Assembly: GCA_910586735.1 (NCBI GenBank)
Contig: CAJUJW010000011.1
Location: 1-56,043 of the forward strand
From: an uncultured Oscillibacter sp.
Lineage (GTDB): Bacteria; Bacillota; Clostridia; Oscillospirales; Oscillospiraceae
Direction of reading: 5' to 3'
DNA: 56,043 nucleotides
In this document: positions 1 to 6,546 of the stretch, in pieces
Numbering within the stretch: the stretch's first letter is position 1
How the letters are laid out: each line of letters starts with the position of its first letter
Translations under genes and position numbers: made by a program
The notes under the pieces: model-generated
What the model saw: the letters and a program-made list of their open reading frames with translations, nothing else
Databases searched by the model: none
Told to the model about the DNA's origin: nothing

Positions 1-317
1 TGGGCCGGGGCCTCCTTGTTCTTGGGGCGGCGGCCACGGCGGGGAGGCTCCGGCTCCTCCTGGGGCTTCTCCCACTCCTGCCCGCCCTCCGGGGGATCTT
101 TGGTGGCTGATGTCTCCTGGGATACAGATTGTTCCGCCATGATTTTATCAATCAAATCCCCGGAGATGTCAATTACATTTCCAGTAGTGCGTTCCGGCAC
201 AGGGCTATCCAATGTTTCAGGGCCAGCAACACCCAGTTTGACTTGCTCCTGTATTCCGGTGTCCGGGAGCGAGGGCTGTCCTTCGTCAATGGAGAGCTGG
301 GTTTTATCTTCTTCCAC
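1..317 (-). CDS. N-terminal part of a conjugative-element-type protein (partial)
   Basis: A GTG start at 317 sits six bases after a strong AAGGAGG. The frame stays open for 105 codons and runs off the left edge. The product begins VEEDKTQLSIDEGQ and is acidic and proline/glutamate-rich, ending in a basic patch (RRGRRPKNKE). I do not recognise a domain. Low-complexity acidic or basic leaders of this kind are common in large proteins of clostridial integrative conjugative elements, so that context is inferred. It lies immediately beyond the broken 3' end of a collagen-like gene, which fits a mobile element that extends leftwards out of the window. Confidence 0.55.
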   Translation of the reverse strand, partial: MEEDKTQLSIDEGQPSLPDTGIQEQVKLGVAGPETLDSPVPERTTGNVIDISGDLIDKIMAEQSVSQETSATKDPPEGGQEWEKPQEEPEPPRRGRRPKNKEAPA

Positions 318-889
318 TTGCTAACCTCCTTTTTATCGTTGATTATATATGAAAACACCGCCCATAGTCTCCATAGGGCGGTGTTCCATGTAATGTGATA
401 GATTTTATTGTCATATTGTAAGAAATTTTGCAGTTTAGCGCACTTTCCTATTAAAAACGTCCCCGTGGGGCCGGCAGGGCCGGTAGCTCCGGTGGCGCCC
501 GCGGCTCCGGGGGCTCCGGCGGGGCCGGCGGGACCGCCCGCGGGGCCGGTGGGACCCTGGGGGCCGGTGGGCCCGGTGGGGCCGGTGGGACCCTGCATGG
601 GAGAGGCGTCCAGAGCGCCCTGCATCTTCCCCTTCAGGAAAATCTGGTTCTGAACAGCCGTCTCCAGCAGACCGCGAACGCTCTCGTTGGCGTTCAGCAC
701 GTCTTCCACGGTTGCTGCGGGGCCGCTGAGGCCGGGCAGGGTTCCGAGGATATATTGCATCTTCTCGCCCTCAGCATTGAGGATATGGCTCAGGCCAAGC
801 TCCTCCATGGCGATGGAGGAAAGAATCTGATTAACCGCATCTTCCCGCCGGATGGGCGGGTCAACGTTGGGGAAACTGGGTAGAGACAT
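173..889 (-). pseudogene. Collagen-like spore-surface protein, 3' end replaced by foreign DNA
   Basis: The start ATG at 889 follows AAAGGAG. The leader of about 85 residues (MSLPSFPNVDPPIRREDAV, then SIAMEELGLSHILNAEGEK and ILGTLPG) is shared with two other genes in this window. A block of Gly-X-Thr/Pro collagen triplets follows (GPTGPTGPTGP). After GPTGTFLIGK near 465 the frame continues into sequence unlike the paralogue at 3694 and crosses the hairpin at 354-385. It meets a stop only at 173, inside the next gene. The expected C-terminal globular domain is missing. I read this as a gene cut by insertion of a mobile element. A sigma-K-like promoter lies upstream, so the original role was probably spore coat or exosporium. 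Confidence 0.75.
354..385 (-). terminator. Hairpin between the mobile-element gene and the collagen-like gene
   Basis: The arms AACACCGCCC (354-363) and GGGCGGTGTT (376-385) pair. Read on the minus strand the hairpin is followed by TTTTC. It could stop transcription coming from the truncated collagen-like gene before the element's first gene. Confidence 0.6.
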
Positions 890-982
890 AATTGAGAAGC
901 TCCTTTCACATTGTGGGCTGCGCTGCGAAAGCGCATAGGCATGCCGACGGGAGAGGAAGGCTCTCCAGCGCCGCGCCCGAGA

Positions 983-1011
983 TACTCTATGCGCCTGCGC
1001 GCCAACAGGTT
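983..1011 (-). promoter_or_regulatory. Sigma-K-like promoter of collagen-like gene 1
   Basis: On the minus strand AACC (1011-1008), a 16-bp spacer and CATAGAGTA (991-983) match the late mother-cell sigma-K consensus (mACm, 16-17 bp, CATAnnnTA). The bases just after the -10 (CTCGGGC) are shared with the promoter at 3584-3612. The predicted 5' leader is about 85 nt. Confidence 0.65.
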
Positions 1012-1023
1012 CCGGCTGGAACC

Positions 1024-1063
1024 CAATTGCCGCTTCCGTCATAGGTTGGAACGGCGGCAATTG
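1024..1063. repeat. 10-bp inverted repeat between divergent genes
   Basis: CAATTGCCGC (1024-1033) and GCGGCAATTG (1054-1063) form perfect arms around 20 bp. They lie in the divergent spacer upstream of both the collagen-like gene and the holin-like genes. This may be a regulator site or an RNA hairpin; no function can be assigned. I saw nothing else certain in 1064-1175 except the ribosome site of the next gene. Confidence 0.5.
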
Positions 1064-1175
1064 ATATCATGCCGTAACACTCCGGCCCCGGCGGTCGCTT
1101 GAACGTGCTGATGAAACCTCCATTGTTTCGCCGAGAAGCAGCGCCAAACGCGGGCGGTAGAGAGGAGAACTGAGC

Positions 1176-1460
1176 ATGGAAATGACCATTGGTACGGATA
1201 CAGTCGTGATGCTGGCGGAGCTCCTGTCCGCCCTGGGCGTGATAGGCGGCGTGGTCCTTTGGCTCTTCAAGTTTGTTCAGCGGAGCAGAAGACAGGCGGA
1301 GGAGCTGAAGTCCATCCGCAAGGAGCAGACCCTGATCTGCTACGGGCTGCTGGCCTGTTTGAAGGGCTTAAAGGAGCAGGGCTGCAACGGCCCGGTTACG
1401 GAAGCCATGAACCGGCTCGAAGAGCATCTCAATCAGGCTGCGCACGACGAAGAGGGCTGA
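1176..1460 (+). CDS. Small holin-like membrane protein (94 aa)
   Basis: The ATG follows GAGGAG. The protein has a short exposed N-terminus and one hydrophobic segment at about residues 13-33 (LLSALGVIGGVVLWLFKF). A positively charged, probably cytoplasmic helix follows (QRSRRQAEELKSIRKEQ), then a segment with several cysteines and leucines. Similar small proteins occur beside holins and endolysins in clostridial prophages and lysis cassettes. It is followed after about 95 bp by a second small membrane protein, and both converge on an amidase gene. A holin or holin-helper role is inferred from size, topology and neighbours only. Confidence 0.5.
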   Translation: MEMTIGTDTVVMLAELLSALGVIGGVVLWLFKFVQRSRRQAEELKSIRKEQTLICYGLLACLKGLKEQGCNGPVTEAMNRLEEHLNQAAHDEEG

Positions 1461-1554
1461 AGGCAAATCCTGTTCACAGGCTTTCCCGCGCCTGCCGGAG
1501 AAGCGGAGGCGCTTAAAACATGAGCGAATCTTACAATATGGGGAACGGTACATT

Positions 1555-1776
1555 ATGAATCAGATTGACTGGAAACGAAAGCTGAGCTCCCGCAAGCTTT
1601 GGGCGGCGATGGCGGGCATCATCACGGGCCTGGCCATGGTGTTCGGACTGGATGAGAGTACCATCAGCTCCGTAGCAGGCGCTGTGGTATCGGTGGCTTC
1701 CGTGGTGTCCTACATCATTACCGAGGGCAAGGTGGACGCGGCGGGGGTCAAAAAGGCTGCGGATGATAAGGTGTGA
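1555..1776 (+). CDS. Phage-type holin (73 aa)
   Basis: The protein opens MNQIDWKRKLSSRKLWAAM, followed by two hydrophobic stretches at about residues 18-31 and 38-58 and a charged tail ending KAADDKV. The pattern of a WKRKLSSRKLW opening, a short hairpin of two membrane segments and a lysine-rich end is typical of small phage holins that let an endolysin reach the wall. The ribosome site (GGGGAA) is weak. A strong terminator follows directly, and the amidase gene converges from the other side. The set is small enough to be either a prophage remnant or a domesticated lysis cassette. Confidence 0.65.
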   Translation: MNQIDWKRKLSSRKLWAAMAGIITGLAMVFGLDESTISSVAGAVVSVASVVSYIITEGKVDAAGVKKAADDKV

Positions 1777-1820
1777 ATTGAAACCGCGTGTTGGCCTATG
1801 CCGAAAAGCGCGCGCCAAAG

Positions 1821-1856
1821 GGCTCCCGCCGGTCAAACCGGCGGGAGCCTCTTTTT
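1821..1856 (+). terminator. Intrinsic terminator between holin and amidase genes
   Basis: GGCTCCCGCCGGT and ACCGGCGGGAGCC pair around a CAA loop and are followed by TCTTTTT. It serves the plus-strand holin pair and may also act on the convergent amidase gene. Confidence 0.85.
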
Positions 1857-1872
1857 GACAAACGCTCGTTCC

Positions 1873-2643
1873 TCAAGGCGCCGTTCTCCGCTCCACCTGG
1901 TCATTCCACCGCTTCAGCATGGCGCAGAACTGCTCCCGCGTCAGCCCCTGGCGGAGCATCAGATCCCCCTCCTCATTCCCGAGGAGAATCCCCTCCTTCA
2001 GAGCCCACTCCACGCCCTCCTTATAGGCGGGACTCGGGTTGTTATCCATCGCCTTCCACACCTCCAGTCTCCTCTTAAACTCCGCCCACTTCTCTGGGTC
2101 CACATAATAGGCCGGGCAGTGCTTCCCGGTCACATCAAAGTGCCGGTAAACGTTCTCCAGCGGGATGTGATACTTCTCCATCAGCGCCCGGCACAGGGCA
2201 AACGCGTTTTCCAGCGTGGCCTCCGTAGCCTGGTAGGTCCCGTCCCGCACCGTGTCGCACAGCTCCACGCTGATGGAATTTGCGTTGCGGACAATTTGAT
2301 ACATGGTCCCGCCGCCGGTCTCTTCGGCGCCGGCATACTTTTTTCCGCCTACGGCCCAGGCCGCGCAGAGCTCCGGCACAGAACGGTAAATGGTGGTATC
2401 GTCCACAAAGTAGTGGGCGCTGGCCTGCACCACGGTCCTCTGATAGTAGGCCGCGTTATTCGCCGCCGTATCTCCGTCGTTGCCGGTGTAGTGGATGACC
2501 AGATACCGGATCTGGTCCGCCGTTCTCTTCTCTCCGTAGTTTTCCGGGTTTGCCAGCTGTTCTTTTATGGTCAATCCCTGTTCAGCGTTCACAATGGAAA
2601 CATCTCCTTCGGACTCCGCCGGCTGATCTGCGGGCCCGCTCAT
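1873..2643 (-). CDS. N-acetylmuramoyl-L-alanine amidase (amidase_2) with a C-terminal SLH-like segment
   Basis: The enzyme should cleave the bond between MurNAc and the peptide stem. The fold is readable: IRYLVIHYTGN with the first zinc histidine, ASAHYFVDD, YRSVPE, SISVELCD, and HFDVTGKHCPAYY with the last zinc ligand. The C-terminal 45 residues (VEWALKEGILLGNEEG, LTREQFCAMLKR) resemble one S-layer-homology repeat, likely for wall binding. The ATG at 2643 overlaps the stop of the upstream surface gene (ATGA), suggesting coupling. An alternative GTG at 2592 has a stronger AAGGAG and would remove 17 poorly conserved residues. The only promoter I see is the sigma-K-like one upstream of the surface gene, so it may resemble the mother-cell amidases CwlC/CwlH in timing. 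Confidence 0.85.
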   Translation of the reverse strand: MSGPADQPAESEGDVSIVNAEQGLTIKEQLANPENYGEKRTADQIRYLVIHYTGNDGDTAANNAAYYQRTVVQASAHYFVDDTTIYRSVPELCAAWAVGGKKYAGAEETGGGTMYQIVRNANSISVELCDTVRDGTYQATEATLENAFALCRALMEKYHIPLENVYRHFDVTGKHCPAYYVDPEKWAEFKRRLEVWKAMDNNPSPAYKEGVEWALKEGILLGNEEGDLMLRQGLTREQFCAMLKRWNDQVERRTAP

Positions 2644-3473
2644 GGCAGCTCTACAATGTCCATGACAGCACCCTCCACGCATAAGGCGCTTTTGGCGTCC
2701 AGCACCAGGGACAAGCATGTCTCGCATCCGCAGGCTGAACAGGGATGCAGCACGGCAGACATGCGCAGAGACTGGAGGCCGCGGGTCAGATCCTCCATCG
2801 GGAAGCACAGCGGCAGCGCGTCTGTAAACATGCCGCAGGGCGACTGCTTGAGAAAAATGGTACCCGTCCCCTTCGCAGGAGCCGCAGCGCGGACATTCAG
2901 CGTACACTGGACTGTGTACGTCTTCCCCGGGCTCAGATAGATCTGACCGGAAGCGCACTCATCCCAGCGAATGGCTTTCCCCGCCCGGCTCCGCTTTCTC
3001 CAGGTCAGGCGGCTGCCCGGATCCCACAGCGCCCCCTCCCGCCGGCCCGCCAGCTGGAGGGCGCTGCCCTCACAGGTCCGTTCCCTATGGGGAGCCGGAT
3101 GGGGCGGCGGACAGGGGGAGGGGCAAACCGGCGGACGGGGGGAGGGACCGGGCGGGCTGGGCGGGTCGGGCGGAGGCGGGGGAAGCGGACAGAACTCCAG
3201 CACCTGGCTCAGCTTGTTTTTCAGCAGCATCTGGTTCTGGGTGACCGCCTCGACAAGAGCGGTTACGCTTTTGTTGACGGTCAGCACATCCTGCGGACGG
3301 GCACAGGGACTTGTACCCGGCAAGGTCCCTAAGATATATTGCAGCTTCTCACCCTCGGCATTGAGGATATGGCTCAGGGCAAGCTCCTCCATGGCGATGG
3401 ACGCGATAATCATGGTCAGAGCCTCTTCCCGTGTCATATCCGCCCCATTGGGGGGAAAGGAAGGCATCGACAT
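2640..3473 (-). CDS. Spore-surface-type protein with proline-rich spacer (277 aa)
   Basis: The ATG at 3473 follows CTGGAG. Residues 1-85 are the same leader as in the two collagen-like genes (SIAMEELALSHILNAEGEK, ILGTLPG). Instead of collagen triplets it has a proline spacer (CPLPPPPPDPPSPPGPSP) and then a C-terminal domain of about 150 residues beginning near RTCEGSALQL. That domain contains cysteines (CSACGCETC) and ends VMDIVELP. The function is unknown. The shared leader and the sigma-K-like promoter argue for a spore coat or exosporium component. The amidase gene is coupled to its stop codon. Confidence 0.7.
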   Translation of the reverse strand: MSMPSFPPNGADMTREEALTMIIASIAMEELALSHILNAEGEKLQYILGTLPGTSPCARPQDVLTVNKSVTALVEAVTQNQMLLKNKLSQVLEFCPLPPPPPDPPSPPGPSPRPPVCPSPCPPPHPAPHRERTCEGSALQLAGRREGALWDPGSRLTWRKRSRAGKAIRWDECASGQIYLSPGKTYTVQCTLNVRAAAPAKGTGTIFLKQSPCGMFTDALPLCFPMEDLTRGLQSLRMSAVLHPCSACGCETCLSLVLDAKSALCVEGAVMDIVELP

Positions 3474-3546
3474 ATTCAAAACTCCAGTATGCGTTCCGGT
3501 CAGTGCCGGAACGAGAATGCGCGGCAGGATATTCATGCCGCTGTTC

Positions 3547-3575
3547 CACTCTATGACAGCCGGGGCGGCTCTGTT
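3547..3575 (-). promoter_or_regulatory. Sigma-K-like promoter of the proline-rich surface gene and amidase
   Basis: On the minus strand AACA (3575-3572), 16 bp, then CATAGAGTG (3555-3547). This is one base off the CATAnnnTA -10. Its -35 lies back to back with that of the divergent promoter at 3584. Confidence 0.55.
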
Positions 3576-3583
3576 CCAGGGGG

Positions 3584-3612
3584 AACCCTCCAGCCGGCGG
3601 GCGCATAGACTA
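3584..3612 (+). promoter_or_regulatory. Sigma-K-like promoter of collagen-like gene 2
   Basis: AACC (3584-3587), 16 bp, then CATAGACTA (3604-3612) match the sigma-K consensus exactly. CTCGGGC follows, as at collagen-like gene 1. The predicted leader is about 75 nt. Confidence 0.65.
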
Positions 3613-3693
3613 CCTCGGGCACGGCTTTGCGGAAAGCCCCTCTTCCCTCGTACCGCACCGGCGCGCCTCCTATCTGAAAGGAGATTCTCTTTT

Positions 3694-4502
3694 ATGTCTC
3701 TGCCCAGTTTTCCCGTATCCGACCCGCCCATTGAGCGGGAGGACGCGGTTAATCAAATTCTCTCCTCCATCGCCATGGAGGAGCTCAGACTGGGTCATAT
3801 CCTCAATGCCGGGGGTGAGAGGCTGCAATATATTCTAGGCACCCTGCCCGGCCTCAGCGGTCCCCCCGCCACGGTGGGCGACGTGCTGGCCGCCAACGAC
3901 AGCGTCCGCGGCATGCTGGAGACCGCCGCGCAGAATCAGCTCTTCCTGAAGACGAAGATGCAAAAGGCGCTGACGGCCTCTCCCATGCAGGGTCCCGCCG
4001 GACCGGCAGGAGCTGCGGGACCAGGTCTCACATCCGCTTTTCCGCCAACACCCAGGGAAGCAGCATCCCCGTGTCGCCGAATGGAACTCTCGTCGCCCTG
4101 CCCAACGCCCAGGCTCTGTCCCCCGGCTTTACGGCCAACTCTTGGAACTCCGTGTTCACCGTGCCTGAGTCCGGCGTCTATCAGATTTCTTACCATGTGA
4201 ATACCACGACGGTCCTTCCGTTAAAGATCCAGCTGGTGATTAATGGGGCGGGCAGTGCCCTCTCTACCATCGATCCGGTGGTACCCACAACCAGTTACGA
4301 AAATAAAATCAAGATTATTCTTCCCGCGAACTCCAAAATTTCACTTAGGATCTTCTCCAAGATTGCCGGAGCCGCTGTTCTGACAGGCGGCGGCGCGGGG
4401 GCTTCCCTGTCCATCATCCGGCTGGATGAAGCCATCGGGGCGGGTGAAATACCGCCTGACCCCGGAGAACACGACAGCGATGTCGAGATAGGGGACGAGT
4501 AG
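3694..4502 (+). pseudogene. Collagen-like spore-surface protein, frameshifted after a short collagen block
   Basis: The ATG at 3694 follows AAAGGAG. The first frame encodes the shared leader (MSLPSFPVSDPPIEREDAV, ILGTLPGLSGPPATVGDVL) and a very short collagen block (GPAGPAGAAGPG). The C-terminal domain continues one frame back: SHIRFSANTQGSSIPVS, then PNGTLVALPNAQALSPG and VFTVPESGVYQISYHV, ending at 4502. That domain has the jelly-roll flavour of BclA/C1q-like trimer heads. The break lies near 4020-4027 and is not in a long homopolymer, so a one-base loss is more likely than run slippage, though a sequencing error remains possible. Restored, the protein would be about 270 residues. Confidence 0.7.
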
Positions 4503-4519
4503 GCGGAGCGCCGCTGAAA

Positions 4520-4555
4520 GATTGCTCCCGCCGGCAAAGGCCGGCGGGAGCAATC
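4520..4555 (+). terminator. Perfect 16-bp stem-loop between collagen-like gene and glycosyltransferase
   Basis: GATTGCTCCCGCCGGC and its exact complement enclose AAAG. No U-run follows, so it may be an RNA-stabilising or partial attenuating hairpin rather than a strong terminator. Confidence 0.6.
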
Positions 4556-4583
4556 TCCTGACCAGATAAAAGGAGGTTTTGCA

Positions 4584-5666
4584 ATGGTAAGCGTCAGCCT
4601 GTGTATGATTGTGAAAAACGAAGAGGACGTACTGGCGCGCTGTCTGGAGAGCGCGGCGGATTTGGTGGACGAGATCATTATCGTGGACACCGGCTCCACC
4701 GACCGCACCCGGGAGATTGCCGCCCGCTTTACCGACAAAGTCTATGACTTCCCCTGGCGGGATGATTTTTCCGCCGCCCGCAACGAGTCCTTTTCCCATG
4801 CCTCCATGGATTACAGTATGTGGCTGGACGCGGACGACGTGCTGCTGGAAGAGGACCGAAAGGCGTTTCTTGCCTTAAAGGAGACGCTGGACCCCGCTGT
4901 TTCGGTGGTGATGGCGCCTTACCACGCCGGATTTGATGAGAGCGGCCATGTGACGTTCTCCTACTACCGGGAGCGCCTGATTAAAAACCATGGCGGAATG
5001 CGCTGGACGGGGGCCGTCCACGAGGTGGTCACACCGGCAGGAAGAATCCAGTATGCAGATTTCGCCGTCACCCATCGCAAGACCCGCCCCTCCGACCCGG
5101 GCCGGAACCTGCGGATCTATGAGGCGCAGCTGGCGGCCGGGAAAACCCTGGACCCCCGCCAGCAGTTTTACTATGGACGGGAGCTGTACTACCACCGCCG
5201 CTGGAAGGACGCGCTGGATGTCTTTGAGCGGTTCCTGGCGGAGGGCCGGGGGTGGGTGGAAAACGAGATCGACGCCTGCTGCCACTGTGCCTATTGTCAT
5301 AAGGAGCTGGGCCATGACCAGGCGGCCCTGGCGGCCCTGTTCCGCACGTTTGAATATGACCGGCCCCGGGCTGAGACCTGCTGTGAAATCGGGTCTTGGT
5401 TTTTCCAGCGGGAGCAGTACCGCCAAGCCGCCTACTGGTATGCCCTGGCCCTGACCTGCGTCAGGGACGATAGTCGTGGCGCATTTGTGTCCCCGGACTG
5501 CTATGGCTACCTTCCCTGCATCCAGCTGTGCGTTTGCTACAGCCGCCTGGGAAATCAGAAACGGGCGGAGGTTTTTAACGAGCTGGCCGCGGCCTGCAAA
5601 CTGGATTCAACGGCGGTCCGCCGCAACCGGGCGTTTTTCCGGAGCCTGGCGGAGCAAACGGGGTAA
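4584..5666 (+). CDS. Family 2 glycosyltransferase with C-terminal TPR-like helices (360 aa)
   Basis: The start follows AAAAGGAGG. Residues 3-40 carry the GT2 opening (SLCMIVKNEEDVLARCLES, then IIIVDTGSTDRT). The DXD-type motif WLDADDV sits near residue 82 and binds the metal-nucleotide sugar. About 200 helical residues follow with TPR-like spacing (QQFYYGRELYYHRRWKDAL). Proteins of this build add sugars to peptides or surface glycoproteins. Its position directly behind a collagen-like gene suggests it glycosylates the threonine-rich collagen stalk, as happens to BclA-type exosporium proteins. The acceptor is inference. Confidence 0.8.
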   Translation: MVSVSLCMIVKNEEDVLARCLESAADLVDEIIIVDTGSTDRTREIAARFTDKVYDFPWRDDFSAARNESFSHASMDYSMWLDADDVLLEEDRKAFLALKETLDPAVSVVMAPYHAGFDESGHVTFSYYRERLIKNHGGMRWTGAVHEVVTPAGRIQYADFAVTHRKTRPSDPGRNLRIYEAQLAAGKTLDPRQQFYYGRELYYHRRWKDALDVFERFLAEGRGWVENEIDACCHCAYCHKELGHDQAALAALFRTFEYDRPRAETCCEIGSWFFQREQYRQAAYWYALALTCVRDDSRGAFVSPDCYGYLPCIQLCVCYSRLGNQKRAEVFNELAAACKLDSTAVRRNRAFFRSLAEQTG

Positions 5667-5806
5667 CGCTGCGTTCATTTGAATTAGGGTTATAATTATG
5701 ATGATACGTAGTGAAAACAATATACAAAGGAACAACTTAGGTTAAATATTATCTTGCTCATCAAAACGCCATCTGCATCTCTTTGTCAACACAAGACAAA
5801 GCAGAC

Positions 5807-5850
5807 AAAACCTGTGTGTAACGATAGTTATACGCAGGTTTTGCTTCTTT
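5807..5850 (+). terminator. Terminator in an AT-rich spacer (5667-5975)
   Basis: AAAACCTGTGTGTAAC (5807-5822) and GTTATACGCAGGTTTT (5827-5842) pair with one wobble and one mismatch and are followed by a T-rich run. The rest of 5667-5975 is markedly more AT-rich than its surroundings, and I see no gene in it. Confidence 0.7.
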
Positions 5851-5975
5851 TGGTGAAATTGCCTTAAAATTAGTACTCGAAACTAGCTATAATTACATAT
5901 CACATGTGTTGGCAATCAGATTTAAGGAGATTGTTCATACGCAACGGCCTGTGAAAAGCCTTGGAGGTATACTGT

Positions 5976-6333
5976 ATGCCTTGGTCAGCAGCACATTAGG
6001 GCCTGCGGGGTATTCCTGTTTTGAAACGCTGTGCGGAAGGCGTGTATCCCGACGAGGATGCTATGTTCGCGATTGTGGAAATACCGGCGGCGTGGGACGC
6101 GTTGAAAATCGCCGCTGAGCCGCCGCGAGGCCGTGCGTGACGCCATCAAAGCCTCCCGCACGGAGGGCTTTACCTGGAACAAGCCGTTTACCTTTGGCGA
6201 AACCGGCAACAATACCGTCTCTAGCCGGGTGGCTGCACAGTGGAGAAAACACGAGGAAACCGTCATCTGCTGTCTTTCCTGCGTATATCCCGAGGATACC
6301 GCTCACTACCAGTTTATTGACCCTAATGCCTGA
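5976..6333 (+). pseudogene. Decayed gene of unknown function
   Basis: A GGAGG site precedes ATG at 5976, which reads MPWSAAH and then an in-frame TAG at 5997. The frame continues GLRGIPVLKRCAEGVYP, then EDAMFAIVEIPAAWDALK. After one extra base near 6110 it resumes as LSRREAVRDAIKASRTEG, WNKPFTFGETGNN and YPEDTAHYQFIDPNA before TGA at 6331. The text looks like a real protein of about 118 residues broken by one nonsense codon and one frameshift. I do not recognise the family. Confidence 0.5.
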
Positions 6334-6373
6334 TTCAAACCATATCCGCACAATAATTTAAGCAACACAAGCC

Positions 6374-6416
6374 GGACGCGCCAGACCCATAATTTGGGCT
6401 CTGGCGCGCCTTTTGT
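6374..6416 (+). terminator. Intrinsic terminator
   Basis: GGACGCGCCAGACCCA and TGGGCTCTGGCGCGCC pair with one bulge and are followed by TTTTG. It ends the decayed gene just upstream. Confidence 0.75.
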
Positions 6417-6546
6417 TCCATTGAAAGGGGATATCATGCGGCTGTTCTCCGCCCGTTCCGGGGAAAACCGGACCTCCCCGAACAGCGCGTTTCGCCCGCG
6501 CGCCGAAAAACCTGTATCGCCTTGAGCATACCGCACGGCCTCGGCC

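Noticed and set aside
889..2643. Intact prophage
   Set aside because: Only holin-like and amidase genes are present; there are no capsid, tail, terminase or integrase genes, and the neighbours are spore-surface genes.
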